Source of the DNA: Asanoa ishikariensis | Lineage (GTDB): Bacteria > Actinomycetota > Actinomycetes > Mycobacteriales > Micromonosporaceae | NCBI RefSeq assembly: GCF_900107455.1 | Contig: NZ_FNQB01000003.1 | Coordinates: forward strand, 868,001-932,000 | Direction: 5' to 3' | DNA: 64,000 bases | Shown: positions 35,209 to 43,187 of the stretch, in pieces | Layout: every line of letters begins with the position of its first letter | Numbering within the stretch: the stretch's first letter is position 1 | Translations under genes and position numbers: made by a program | Notes under the pieces: generated by a model | What the model saw: the letters and a program-made list of their open reading frames with translations, nothing else | What the model was told of the DNA's origin: nothing | Database searches by the model: none

Positions 35209-35255
35209 AAAAGTGGACCATACTCCGGCGCCACTACGCGCCTAGCGTTGTCCGC
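35209..35255. promoter_or_regulatory. divergent MocR/aquaporin promoters and operator
   Basis: TAGCGT at 35243-35248, 7 nt before ATG 35256, is a leaderless -10 for the aquaporin gene. On the minus strand TATGGT lies 8 nt before ATG 35208. Between them AAAAGTGGACCATACT carries TGG-A-CCA symmetry and resembles MocR target half-sites, placed where it could control both promoters. Confidence 0.55.
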
Positions 35256-36053
35256 ATGACGAACAAGGAAGCTCACGAGGCAGGCCGGCTCAGCCCGACC
35301 CTGACGCGTGCCGCCGACGAGTTCGTGCTCACCACGGTGCTGCTGTTCCTGGCGTTGACGGTGATCCGGTGGCTACGCGATCCAAGCTCGCCACTGTTCG
35401 TCGCCGACCTGGGTTCCGCACTCGCCGTCGTCGGTGCGGTCAGCGGTGTGATCTTGACGGCGCTGATCCTGTCACCACTCGGCCGCCGCAGCGGCGGCCA
35501 TATGAACCCTGCGGTCACGTTGACCCTGTGGCTGATGAGGCTGTTTCCCGGCCGCAACGTCCTGCCGTACGTGCTCGCCCAGCTCGCGGGTTCGGCGGCG
35601 GGGACGTTCCTCGGACGCCTAGTATGGGGCAGCCACGCCAGCACGCCGACGGTCAACTACGCGGCGATCAGGCCCGCGCCGACCTGGCAACCGGTGTCCG
35701 TCTTCGTGGCCGAGGTCCTCGGGATGCTGGTGCTGATCGCGCTGATCGGGTTCCTGCTCGACCGTCCGTCCTGGGCGCGCACGGTCCCGTACGTCATCGG
35801 CATCTATGTCGGCCTGGTCATCGCCCTGCTCGGACCGCTCAGCGGCGGCTCGATCAACCCGGCCCGACAGCTCGGCCCGGCCCTGCTGTCAGGGCAGAGC
35901 CTCGACCTGTGGATCTACCTGGTCGCGCCGATGCTCGGAGCGGCGCTGGGCGTCCTGGCCCACCGCCTGCTGGCCCAGCGGATCGCCTGCTTCACCACAC
36001 CGCTGCGTCGGCACGCACACACCGAGCCTCCGCTGCCCAGCACCTGCCATTGA
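35256..36053 (+). CDS. aquaporin (MIP-family channel)
   Basis: The 265-residue protein has six predicted membrane helices and both MIP pore signatures: the first NPA in SGGHMNPAVTLTLWLM and the second in SGGSINPARQLGPALLSG. This makes it a water or small-solute channel; the selectivity residues suggest neither a strict AqpZ nor a GlpF type, so substrate remains open. The C-terminus is a basic, His/Pro-rich cytosolic tail. A leaderless -10 box precedes the ATG. The MocR regulator is divergent, and the epimerase gene follows 28 bp downstream. Confidence 0.9.
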   Translation: MTNKEAHEAGRLSPTLTRAADEFVLTTVLLFLALTVIRWLRDPSSPLFVADLGSALAVVGAVSGVILTALILSPLGRRSGGHMNPAVTLTLWLMRLFPGRNVLPYVLAQLAGSAAGTFLGRLVWGSHASTPTVNYAAIRPAPTWQPVSVFVAEVLGMLVLIALIGFLLDRPSWARTVPYVIGIYVGLVIALLGPLSGGSINPARQLGPALLSGQSLDLWIYLVAPMLGAALGVLAHRLLAQRIACFTTPLRRHAHTEPPLPSTCH

Positions 36054-36081
36054 CCGAACACCTCATGGGGGAATGATCAAC

Positions 36082-36954
36082 ATGCGTATCTTCGTCGCGG
36101 GCGCCACCGGCGCTGTTGGCCGGCAGCTCGTTCCACTCCTGCTCGAAGCGGGACACCAGGTCACCGGGATCTCCCGCAACCAGGCCGGCGCCGAGGCCAT
36201 CCGGCGCCAGGGTGCGACCGCCCTGCTGGCGGACGCGTTCGACCGGGACGCGCTGCACCGGGCGGTGGCGGCCGCCGAACCGGACGCGGTCATCCACCAG
36301 CTCACCGACCTCGCCGGCGCCGACGGCGCGGCCACCGACCGGCTGCGCAAGGACGGCACTCGCAACCTCGTGGACGCGGCCAAGGCTGCCGGCGTCGGGC
36401 GGTTCATCGTCCAGTCGCTCGCCTGGGTGTACGAGCCCGGCGAGAAGCCGGCCGACGAGGCCACCCCGCTGGACTTCGGCGCGGAGCAGCCGCGCGGCGC
36501 GATGGTCGACGGCATCAAGGCGATGGAGGACACGGCCGCCGAGATCGGCACCGCGGTGTCCCTGCGGTTCGGCATCCTCTACGGCCCCGGCACCTGGTAC
36601 GTGCCCGGCGGCCCGGTCGCCGCGGCGCTGTCCGGCGACCAGAGCGCGCGAATCCTCGCCTACCTCAAGGCCGACGGTTCGGTGAGCTCGTTCGTGCACG
36701 TGGTCGACGCCGCAAGGGCCACCGTCGCCGCGCTGGACTGGCCGTCCGGGCCCGTCAACGTGGTCGACGACGAGCCCGCGCCGGGCCGCGACTGGCTGCC
36801 GGTGCTGTCCGCCGCGCTGGGCGTTCCCACGCCCGGGCCGACCCCGGGCCAGCTCGAGTGGGCCCGCGGCGCGTCCAACGAGCTCGCCCGGACCCGGGAC
36901 TGGAACCCGCTGCACCCGACGTGGCGGTCCGGCTTCGCGGCGCAGCAGGCATGA
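36082..36954 (+). CDS. NAD-dependent epimerase/dehydratase-family protein
   Basis: The 290-residue extended SDR starts with the Rossmann motif RIFVAGATGAVGRQLVPLL, followed by AVIHQLTDLAG, a Ser-containing strand FIVQSLAWVYEPG and LRFGILYGPGTWYV. The classical YxxxK motif is not obvious (the region reads RGAMVDGIKAMED), so it is probably an atypical NAD(P)-binding reductase. GGGGGA lies 9 nt before ATG 36082; ATG 36073 is the alternative. Its stop codon overlaps (ATGA) the start of the frameshifted PEP-mutase-like gene. Confidence 0.85.
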   Translation: MRIFVAGATGAVGRQLVPLLLEAGHQVTGISRNQAGAEAIRRQGATALLADAFDRDALHRAVAAAEPDAVIHQLTDLAGADGAATDRLRKDGTRNLVDAAKAAGVGRFIVQSLAWVYEPGEKPADEATPLDFGAEQPRGAMVDGIKAMEDTAAEIGTAVSLRFGILYGPGTWYVPGGPVAAALSGDQSARILAYLKADGSVSSFVHVVDAARATVAALDWPSGPVNVVDDEPAPGRDWLPVLSAALGVPTPGPTPGQLEWARGASNELARTRDWNPLHPTWRSGFAAQQA

Positions 36955-37668
36955 CCGCGGCGACCTTCCGCGCCCTGCACCACGGCCGCGCCGCCGGGGA
37001 CCCGCTCGTTCTGCCGGGCCCCTGGGACGCGGCCAGCGCCCGGGTCTTCGCCGAAGCCGGCTTCCCGGCGCTCGCCATCCCCGAGCGCCGGGATCGCCGC
37101 GTCGCTCGGTCACCATGACGGTTCCACGCCACCCGACGAGATGTTCGCCGCGGTGGCGCGGATCGTCCGGGCCGTCGAGGTGCCGGTCTCCGCCGACGTC
37201 GAGGACGGGTACGGCCTCGCGCCGAAGGAGCTGGTCTACCGGCTGCTCGAGGCCGGCGCCGTCGGCTGCAACCTCGAGGACTCCGTCGGGCACGCCGTGT
37301 TGAAAGACCCCGCCCGGCACGCGGACTGGCTGGCCGAGGTGCGCGCGGAGGCCGGCGACGAGCTGTTCGTCAACGCCCGCGTCGACACCTTCCTGTTCGG
37401 CACCGGTGACCCCGCCGACGCCGTGGCGCGCGCCCGGTTCTACCTGGCCGCCGGCGCCGACTGCGTCTATCCGCTGCTGGCACCCCACGAGGTCTTCCCC
37501 GTGCTGCGTGCCGGCATCGAGGGCCCGATCAACATGGCAGCCGGCCCGGAGTCGGTCGCCGAGGTTGCCCGGCTGGGCGCGACCCGGATCACCTTCGGCC
37601 CTTCGCTGCTGCAATACGCGATGTCGGCGACCAGCGAGGTGGCGGCCAGGCTGATCATGGCGTCGTGA
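36951..37668 (+). pseudogene. frameshifted isocitrate lyase/PEP mutase-family gene
   Basis: The first part (36951 to about 37080) encodes MTAATFRALHH...WDAASARVFAEAGFPALA, and after a +1 shift between 37074 and 37084 the family sequence resumes in the next frame (AGIAASLGHHDGSTPPDEMF, VPVSADVEDGYG, GCNLEDSVGH, ELFVNARVDTFLFG). The metal-binding and loop regions are intact downstream, so the lesion is a single-base insertion or equivalent. It overlaps the upstream epimerase gene by ATGA and the MmpL gene at its end. It may be a recent pseudogene or a sequencing error; an intact paralogue is at 41254. Confidence 0.8.
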
Positions 37669-39835
37669 CGTCGGCCAGCTCGCGATCCTCCGAGGTCGCG
37701 TCCAGGTGCCGGCGCAGCTTCGCGCCCTCCAGGTCGACGTCCGGCAGGATCCGGTCGAGCCAGCGCGGCAGCCACCACGCCGACCGGCCGAGCATCGACA
37801 TCACCGCGGGTACGAGGGTCAGCCGCACCACGAACGCGTCGATGGCGACACCCACGGCCAGCGCGAAGCCGATCGACTTGATCACGGGATCGTCCAGCAG
37901 GATGAAGCCGGCGAACACCGCGGTCATGATCAGGGCAGCCGCGGTCACCACCCGGGCGCCGTGGCCCATCCCGCTGACGGTGGCCCGCGTCGGCGTGTCA
38001 CCGTGCACGAAGTCCTCGCGCATCCGCGACACCAGGAAGACCTCGTAGTCCATCGCCAGGCCGAACAGGATGCCGATCAGCAGGATCGGCAGGAAGCTGA
38101 CCAGCGGTCCCGGGGTGTCGAGACCGACGAGCCCGGCCAGGTGGCCCTGCTGGAACACGAGGGTGGTCAGCCCGAACGTCGCGCCGACCGTGAGCAGGAA
38201 GCCCAGCGCCGCCTTGATCGGCACCAGCACCGACCGGAACACGACGCCCAGGAGCAGGACCGACAGCCCGACGACCAGCAGCAGGTACGTGGGCAGCGCG
38301 TGGGACAGCTTCGTCGACACGTCGATGCCGACCGCGGTCTGGCCCGTGATTGCGACATCGGCACCGGCCACGTCGTGGACCTTGGCCCGGACGTCGTGCA
38401 CCAGCGTCTCGGTGGCGGGGTCGGTCGGCCCGGTCTTGGGCAGCACGCCGAGCAGCGCGGTCTTCCCGTCCTGGCTGAGGTTCGGCGGCGTCACGGCCAG
38501 CAGGTTGGGCGTACCCGCGAGGTCATGGGAGACCTCGGCCACCGCGGCGGTGGTGGAAGCCGCGCTGTCGGTGCTGACCACCAGGGCGAGGCGCCCGGTG
38601 AAGCCGGGACCGAAGCCCTCGGTGATCAGATCGTTGGCGGCCCGGGCGGGGCTGCCGACGGGCGCGGTGCTGGCGTCGGGCAGCGCGAGGCGCATGTCCA
38701 TGGCCGGCAGGGCCAGCGCGCCGATTCCGAGCACGCCGGCCAGCAGCAACGGCACCCGGAACCGGATCACCAGACGGGCCCACCGGAAGCCGGCCGGCTC
38801 GCGGCGGTGTGCCTGCTCGAGGGTGACCGCCTTGCGGGGCAGCACGCGCCGACCGGCGAAGCCGAGCAGCGCGGGCAACAGGGTGATCGCGACCAGCACC
38901 GCGACCGCGACGGTGCCGGCGGCGGCGAGGCCCATGACCGTCAGGAACGGGATGCCGACCAGGGCGAGCCCGGCCAGCGCGATGACCACCGTGCCGCCGG
39001 CGAACAACACGGCCGAGCCGGCGGTGCCCAGGGCCCGGCCGGCGGCCTCGGGCGGTGGCACGCCGTCACGGACGTGCTGGCGGTAGCGGGAGGTGATGAA
39101 CAGCGAGTAGTCGATGCCGACGGCCAGGCCGAGCATCAGCGCGAGGATCGGCGCGGTGCTGGTCAGCCCCACGAAGCCGCTGAGCGCGAACAGCCCGGCC
39201 ATGCCGGCGCCGACCCCGATCAGCGCGGTCAGCATGGTCATCCCGGCGGCGACCAGCGAGCCGAAGGTGACCACGAGGACCACCAGCGCGATCAGCACGC
39301 CGATGCCCTCGGTGCCGCCTACCTCCGCCTTGTTGTGCATGACCTCGCCGCCGTGCTCGACCCGCAGGCCGGCCTGCTCGGCGGCGGTGCCGGAGTGGGC
39401 GTACGCGGCGCGCTGCGCGTCGGTGATCGCGTCGTCCTGGGCCGCGAACTGCACCTGGACCAGCGCGTGCCGGCCGTCCTGCGAGACCGCGCCGGTCTTG
39501 AACGGGTCGACCGCCGCGACCGCGCCCGGCAGGGATCCCGCCTCGCGGACCACCGCCTCGACGGCCGCCTTGGCATCGGTGTCCTGCAACGTGCGGCCCT
39601 GCGGCGCGGCGATCACGATCGTGCCGGTGGTGCCGCTGGCCGCCGGGAACTCGCGGGCTAGCGCGTCGATAGCGTGCTGCGACTCCGTACCCGGCATGGT
39701 GAAGTCGTTGGTGGTCGGCTTCATGAACGCGGCGGCGGCACCGCCGAGCGCGACCAGGGCGACGAGCCAGAGGGCGACGACCAGCCGGCGCCGTTGGAAG
39801 GACGCGCGGCCGAGGCGATAAAGGGCAGTTGCCAT
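37655..39835 (-). CDS. MMPL-family RND transporter
   Basis: The 726-residue protein has the RND topology of actinobacterial MmpL carriers: helix 1 (LVVALWLVALVALGGAAAAFM), a large extracytoplasmic loop, five helices including LGLAVGIDYSLFITSRYR (the Asp-Tyr pair of the proton relay), a second loop, and five more helices with LFGLAMDYEVFLVSRMREDF. It exports lipids or drugs. The N-terminal GTESQHAIDALAREFPA is typical of the family. The ATG is preceded by AGGGAG and a perfect palindrome CCCTCATGAGGG. No regulator gene is adjacent. Confidence 0.92.
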   Translation of the reverse strand: MATALYRLGRASFQRRRLVVALWLVALVALGGAAAAFMKPTTNDFTMPGTESQHAIDALAREFPAASGTTGTIVIAAPQGRTLQDTDAKAAVEAVVREAGSLPGAVAAVDPFKTGAVSQDGRHALVQVQFAAQDDAITDAQRAAYAHSGTAAEQAGLRVEHGGEVMHNKAEVGGTEGIGVLIALVVLVVTFGSLVAAGMTMLTALIGVGAGMAGLFALSGFVGLTSTAPILALMLGLAVGIDYSLFITSRYRQHVRDGVPPPEAAGRALGTAGSAVLFAGGTVVIALAGLALVGIPFLTVMGLAAAGTVAVAVLVAITLLPALLGFAGRRVLPRKAVTLEQAHRREPAGFRWARLVIRFRVPLLLAGVLGIGALALPAMDMRLALPDASTAPVGSPARAANDLITEGFGPGFTGRLALVVSTDSAASTTAAVAEVSHDLAGTPNLLAVTPPNLSQDGKTALLGVLPKTGPTDPATETLVHDVRAKVHDVAGADVAITGQTAVGIDVSTKLSHALPTYLLLVVGLSVLLLGVVFRSVLVPIKAALGFLLTVGATFGLTTLVFQQGHLAGLVGLDTPGPLVSFLPILLIGILFGLAMDYEVFLVSRMREDFVHGDTPTRATVSGMGHGARVVTAAALIMTAVFAGFILLDDPVIKSIGFALAVGVAIDAFVVRLTLVPAVMSMLGRSAWWLPRWLDRILPDVDLEGAKLRRHLDATSEDRELADVTTP

Positions 39836-39839
39836 GTCT

Positions 39840-39902
39840 CCCTCATGAGGGCGGGGGTGGCATGGACCATGCCCGGCAAAGCTGATTATCGGCTCTCAGC
39901 TT
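39840..39902 (-). promoter_or_regulatory. palindromes and candidate -10 upstream of the MMPL gene
   Basis: CCCTCATGAGGG (39840-39851) is a perfect 12-bp palindrome beside the ribosome binding site. AAGCTGA (39879-39885) and TCAGCTT (39896-39902) form a 7-bp inverted repeat around GATAAT (minus strand, 39885-39890), a good -10 match without a well-spaced -35. These look like operator sites of an unlinked regulator. Confidence 0.4.
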
Positions 39903-39984
39903 GACCCGGATGTGAAAAACGTCCCAGGTTGCGGCGTGATCAGAAACCCGGCGTCATCTACATGAGTCGTGCCAAACTGGCGCG

Positions 39985-40602
39985 GTGCGAGCGGTGCCGG
40001 GGTGGGCCCTGGTCTCGGCGATCCTGGCCCCGATCTTTCTCCTTGCTGGACTCGTGCTGGGCACCGCCCGCCAGTCGGCCAGCTACAGCTCGACCCGCGA
40101 CACCATCAGCGCGCTCGGCGGGCTCGGTGCCACCGACCGCTGGATCATGGTGATCGGCTTCACGGGCATGGGCATCTGCTTCATCCTGACCGGCATCGGC
40201 CTGCGCCCCGCCATGATGGCCGGCCGGGTCGTGATGGTCTTCGGCGGCAGCGTCTCACTGATCTCCGCGTTCTTCCCGCAGCCGGTGCAGGGCACCTCCG
40301 CGATGCACGGCCTGGTGGCCGGGGCGGCCTTCGTCGCGCTGGCGGTCTGGCCCGCCTTCGCCTTCCGCACGGACGACCTCGCGCCCTGGTCGTTGCGGCC
40401 GACCGCGTCGCTGGTCGCGACCGGGATAATGATCGGCCTGATGTTCTGGTTCGCCACCGAGCTGTTCAACCGCGGGGACCAGATCGGTCTCACCGAACGC
40501 TTCCTGGCCGCCGCCGAGTGCCTCTGGCCGGTCGTGGTGGTGTTCAACGCCCGCCAACTCGCCCCGGTGGTCAGCCACGCGGTCACCGACGAGCCGGGTT
40601 GA
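39985..40602 (+). CDS. DUF998 family membrane protein
   Basis: The 205-residue protein has six predicted membrane helices and the DUF998 pattern: ARQSASYSSTRDTISALGG, IMVIGFTGMGICFILTGIGL, VFGGSVSLISAFFPQPVQGTSAMHGLVAGAAFVAL. The family has no established function. The GTG start has no clear ribosome binding site. It lies 149 bp from the divergent MMPL gene and 21 bp upstream of the RBBP9-like hydrolase gene, with which it may be co-transcribed. Confidence 0.82.
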   Translation: MRAVPGWALVSAILAPIFLLAGLVLGTARQSASYSSTRDTISALGGLGATDRWIMVIGFTGMGICFILTGIGLRPAMMAGRVVMVFGGSVSLISAFFPQPVQGTSAMHGLVAGAAFVALAVWPAFAFRTDDLAPWSLRPTASLVATGIMIGLMFWFATELFNRGDQIGLTERFLAAAECLWPVVVVFNARQLAPVVSHAVTDEPG

Positions 40603-40623
40603 CGGACGCAGCATGCTTTCCCC

Positions 40624-41208
40624 ATGGCGCCCAACGCGGTCATCGTCCACGGCATGCCCCCATGGAACGAGTTCTACGATCCGACGCAGCCCTCCCCCTC
40701 CAACCACCATTGGCTGCCCTGGCTGGCCAAGCAGCTGATCATCCGGGAGATCCCGGCACACACACCGGAGATGCCGCACGCGTTCCGGCCCGAGTTCGGC
40801 GCCTGGAGCCGCGAGTTCGCCCGCTACGACGTGGGACCCGAGACGCTGCTGGTCGGGCACAGTTGCGGCGCCGGTTTCCTGGTGCGGTGGCTGACCGAGC
40901 ACCCCGCGGTGCGGGTCGGGCGGGTGCTGCTCGTCGCGCCCTTCCTTGACCCGACCGGCCGGCGGGCGACCGGAATGCGGTTCCGTGAGGTGCTGCTGCG
41001 GCCCACGCTGGTCGGGCAGACCGCCGGACTGACCATCCTGCACTCCGACGACGACAACCCCGACATCCAGCGCAGCGTCGCCGAGCTCCGGGCGGCCCTG
41101 CCGGATGCGGGCTACGTCGAGGTGCACGGGCGCGGCCACCTGGCCGACGGTCCGGGCAGCACGCTGCCGGAGGCGCTCGTCGCGCTCGGGCTCGGCCCGC
41201 CCCGATAG
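40624..41208 (+). CDS. RBBP9/YdeN-family serine hydrolase
   Basis: The 194-residue alpha/beta hydrolase begins NAVIVHGMPPW, has the nucleophile elbow VGHSCGAGFLVRWL (Ser near residue 80), the acid in LTILHSDDDNPD and the catalytic His in VEVHGRGHLADG. RBBP9-type proteins are small cytosolic hydrolases or esterases with loosely defined substrates. It follows the DUF998 gene by 21 bp. Confidence 0.88.
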   Translation: MAPNAVIVHGMPPWNEFYDPTQPSPSNHHWLPWLAKQLIIREIPAHTPEMPHAFRPEFGAWSREFARYDVGPETLLVGHSCGAGFLVRWLTEHPAVRVGRVLLVAPFLDPTGRRATGMRFREVLLRPTLVGQTAGLTILHSDDDNPDIQRSVAELRAALPDAGYVEVHGRGHLADGPGSTLPEALVALGLGPPR

Positions 41209-41241
41209 GACATTGCCGCCGCGCGGCCCGGTGCGGCCCGG

Positions 41242-41247
41242 TAGCGT
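41242..41247 (+). promoter_or_regulatory. leaderless -10 box (TAGCGT)
   Basis: TAGCGT, then 6 nt, then ATG 41254 of the PEP-mutase-family gene. Confidence 0.45.
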
Positions 41248-41253
41248 CCGGGC

Positions 41254-42015
41254 ATGACGTTCCGAGAGCTCCACGACGGCGCGTTGCCCCTGCTGCTGCC
41301 CAACGCGTGGGACGTCGCCTCGGCGCTCGCGTTCGTCGAGGCCGGCTTCCCCGCGGTCGGCACCACGAGCTTCGGTGTCGCCGCGGGCCTGGGCATACCG
41401 GACGGCCGGGCCGCGACCCGCGACGCCTCCCGTGCCCTCGCCCACGCCCTGTCGGCCCTGCCGGCCTTCGTCTCCGTCGACATCGAGGACGGCTACTCGG
41501 CCGACCCGGGTGAGGTCGCGGAGTACGTCGCGAGCCTGGGCGTCGCGGGTGTCAACGTGGAGGACAGCACCGACGGACGGCTGGTCGAACCGGCCGCGCA
41601 CGCCGAGAAGATCGCCGCGATCAAGGCCCGCAACCCCGACGTGTACGTCAACGCCCGCAGCGACACGTACTGGCTGGGCCAGGACGCCACCCTGTCGGCG
41701 ACGCTGGAGCGGGCCGCGGCCTACGTCTCGGCCGGTGCGGACGGCATCTTCGTTCCCGGCGCGACGAAGCCGGCCGAGTTGCGCGACCTGGCGGTCAACC
41801 TCCCGGTGCCGCTCAACGTGTTGGTGATCCCGGAGCTGTCCCTGCCGCATCTGGCCGACCTGGGCATCCGCCGGGTCAGCACGGGCTCACTCCCCTACCG
41901 GGCCGCCCTCGACGCGGCGGTCGCGGTGGCCATCGGCGTACGCGACGGGGTGGCGCCGCCGGCGGTGACCTCATATGCGGAGATACAGGACCGCCTGATC
42001 CGCTACGCCCGTTAG
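41254..42015 (+). CDS. isocitrate lyase/PEP mutase-family protein (intact paralogue)
   Basis: The 253-residue protein spans the full ICL/PEPM fold: LLLPNAWDVASALAFVEAGFPAVGTTSFGVA, VSVDIEDGYSADPGEVAEYV (metal-binding Asp/Glu), GVNVEDSTDG, VYVNARSDTYWLG and GADGIFVPGA. Members cleave C-C or C-P bonds of oxaloacetate-like acids; substrate is unknown and the PEPM lid residues cannot be judged here. A leaderless -10 box precedes the ATG. It is the intact relative of the frameshifted gene at 36951. A tandem-repeat array follows its stop codon. Confidence 0.9.
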   Translation: MTFRELHDGALPLLLPNAWDVASALAFVEAGFPAVGTTSFGVAAGLGIPDGRAATRDASRALAHALSALPAFVSVDIEDGYSADPGEVAEYVASLGVAGVNVEDSTDGRLVEPAAHAEKIAAIKARNPDVYVNARSDTYWLGQDATLSATLERAAAYVSAGADGIFVPGATKPAELRDLAVNLPVPLNVLVIPELSLPHLADLGIRRVSTGSLPYRAALDAAVAVAIGVRDGVAPPAVTSYAEIQDRLIRYAR

Positions 42016-42029
42016 TCCATGGCCAGGTC

Positions 42030-42133
42030 GTTCGTGGCCCGGCCGTTCGTGGCCCGGCCGTTCGTGGCCCGGCCGTTCGTGGCCTGGCCCGTTCGCGGCC
42101 TGGCCCGTTCGCGGCCCGGCCTGTTCGTGGCCC
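42030..42133. repeat. 15/16-bp tandem array between convergent genes
   Basis: Seven units based on GTTCGTGGCCCGGCC start at 42030, 42045, 42060, 42075, 42091, 42107 and 42123; the first four have period 15 and the rest 16. The array fills the gap between two convergent genes and is bordered on both sides by the similar sequence CCCGTTAGTCC-N-TGGC, which carries the stop codon on each side. Units are near-identical, so the array is probably unstable in length. Confidence 0.85.
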
Positions 42134-42134
42134 G

Positions 42135-42704
42135 TTAGTCCGTGGCGAGGCGGGCGTGCAGGTGCGTGTCGTGCCACCCGTCGGCGTGCTTGGCCTCGGC
42201 CCGCTTGGTGCCCTCCAGGACGAAGCCGGCCCGTTCGGCGACCGCGCACGAGGCCGGGTTGGCGGTCGAATGGGCGACCTCGATCCGGTGCAGCCCGAGC
42301 TTGCCGAACGACCAGCCCGTGAGCGCGGTCAGCGCCCGCCCGGCGATCCCGGCGCCGCGGGCGGTGGGTAGCACCCAGTAGGAGACCTCCGCCAGACCCT
42401 CGGCCAGATCGATCCGGCGCAGGCTGATCTGGCCGGCCACCGCGCCGTCGCGCTCGATCGCGAAACCGGCGCCGCTCTCCCCGCTCCAGCGGCCGCGCCA
42501 CGAGGCGATCCAGGCGTCGGCCTCCAGCGGGGTCATCGAGCGGCAGTGCCAGCGCTGGACGTCCGGGTCGGCGTAGCCGGCCAGCACCAGCTCGCGGTCA
42601 TCCGGACGCCAGGGCCGCAACCGGACACCGTCGCCGTCGATCTCGGGCTGTTTGGTCGCGGACATCGCGCCGGGCGGCACCGCGGGAGTCACAAGAGAAG
42701 GCAC
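42135..42704 (-). CDS. RimJ/RimL-type GNAT acetyltransferase
   Basis: The 189-residue protein has the RimJ/RimL-like GNAT pattern: GVRLRPWRPDDRELVLAGYADP, AGFAIERDGAVAGQISLRRID, VSYWVLPTARGAGIAGRAL (acetyl-CoA loop), and LHRIEVAHSTANPASCAVAERAGF. It probably acetylates an amine of a small molecule or protein terminus. The GTG at 42704 is favoured by a TATCGT -10 box 6 nt upstream; ATG 42665 (MSATKQPEIDG) would give a shorter protein closer to the domain start. Confidence 0.85.
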   Translation of the reverse strand: MPSLVTPAVPPGAMSATKQPEIDGDGVRLRPWRPDDRELVLAGYADPDVQRWHCRSMTPLEADAWIASWRGRWSGESGAGFAIERDGAVAGQISLRRIDLAEGLAEVSYWVLPTARGAGIAGRALTALTGWSFGKLGLHRIEVAHSTANPASCAVAERAGFVLEGTKRAEAKHADGWHDTHLHARLATD

Positions 42705-42710
42705 CCGGCG

Positions 42711-42716
42711 ACGATA
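42711..42716 (-). promoter_or_regulatory. leaderless -10 box (TATCGT)
   Basis: Minus-strand TATCGT, 6 nt before GTG 42704 of the GNAT gene. Confidence 0.4.
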
Positions 42717-42747
42717 TCCGCGCTGATCAGCCTGTTGCTCCGGGGGG

Positions 42748-42815
42748 CTTTGCTCTGCACCCACATACGCACCACCCCTGGGCGGCGGTGGTGCGTATGT
42801 GGGTGCAGAGCAAAG
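42748..42815. repeat. perfect 29-bp-arm inverted repeat
   Basis: Arms at 42748-42776 and 42787-42815 are exact reverse complements over 29 bp with a 10-nt GC-rich loop. The left arm starts CTTTGCTCTGCACCCAC. The element lies between divergent genes and has no open frame. A stem of this length and perfection is too strong for a simple operator; it may be a mobile palindromic repeat, a strong hairpin RNA, or a nucleoid/recombination site. I recall similar TTTGCTCTGCA-type palindromes in Micromonosporaceae genomes but cannot verify this here. Confidence 0.9.
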
Positions 42816-42896
42816 GACTGGGCGGCATGAAGGTCGCCGGGCTGGGTATGCGCCGATATGTACGGCATGACCACAGGTTGTACGGAGGCGATGGCC

Positions 42897-43187
42897 GTGC
42901 TCAGTCAGAGCGACCGGCAGCGGTTGGCCGAGATCGAGCGGCACCTGGCGCTCGAAGATCCGCGGTTCGCCAGGCGGATGCGAGGGCGCAGCCGGCAATG
43001 GTTGGGGCTCGTGGTGCCTATCGTGATCATCGTCGCGCTGCTCGCCCTGACGCCGATGATGCTGATCATGTGGAACCGGCCCGGCGTGGCCGCGCTGGGT
43101 GTCGTCGCGGCGCTCGCCATGATGACCTGGTTCGTCGGCCGCACCGCCTCCCCGCGCTGGCGCCGACGATCCCGCAACCCGTGGTGA
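42897..43187 (+). CDS. DUF3040 membrane protein
   Basis: The 96-residue protein is a typical DUF3040 member: an N-terminal helix LSQSDRQRLAEIERHLALEDPRFARRM followed by two membrane helices (WLGLVVPIVIIVALLALTPM and GVAALGVVAALAMMTWFV) and a basic tail. Function is unknown. GTG 42897 has GGAGG at 8 nt; an upstream ATG 42891 is only 2 nt from it. The stop codon overlaps the LigD-type gene start by GTGA, so the two are translationally coupled. Confidence 0.82.
   Translation: MLSQSDRQRLAEIERHLALEDPRFARRMRGRSRQWLGLVVPIVIIVALLALTPMMLIMWNRPGVAALGVVAALAMMTWFVGRTASPRWRRRSRNPW

Noticed and set aside
41971-42501. Minus-strand open frame with (GHERP)n repeats
   Set aside because: It is an alternate frame of the tandem array and of the GNAT gene; the real GNAT frame has full domain conservation.
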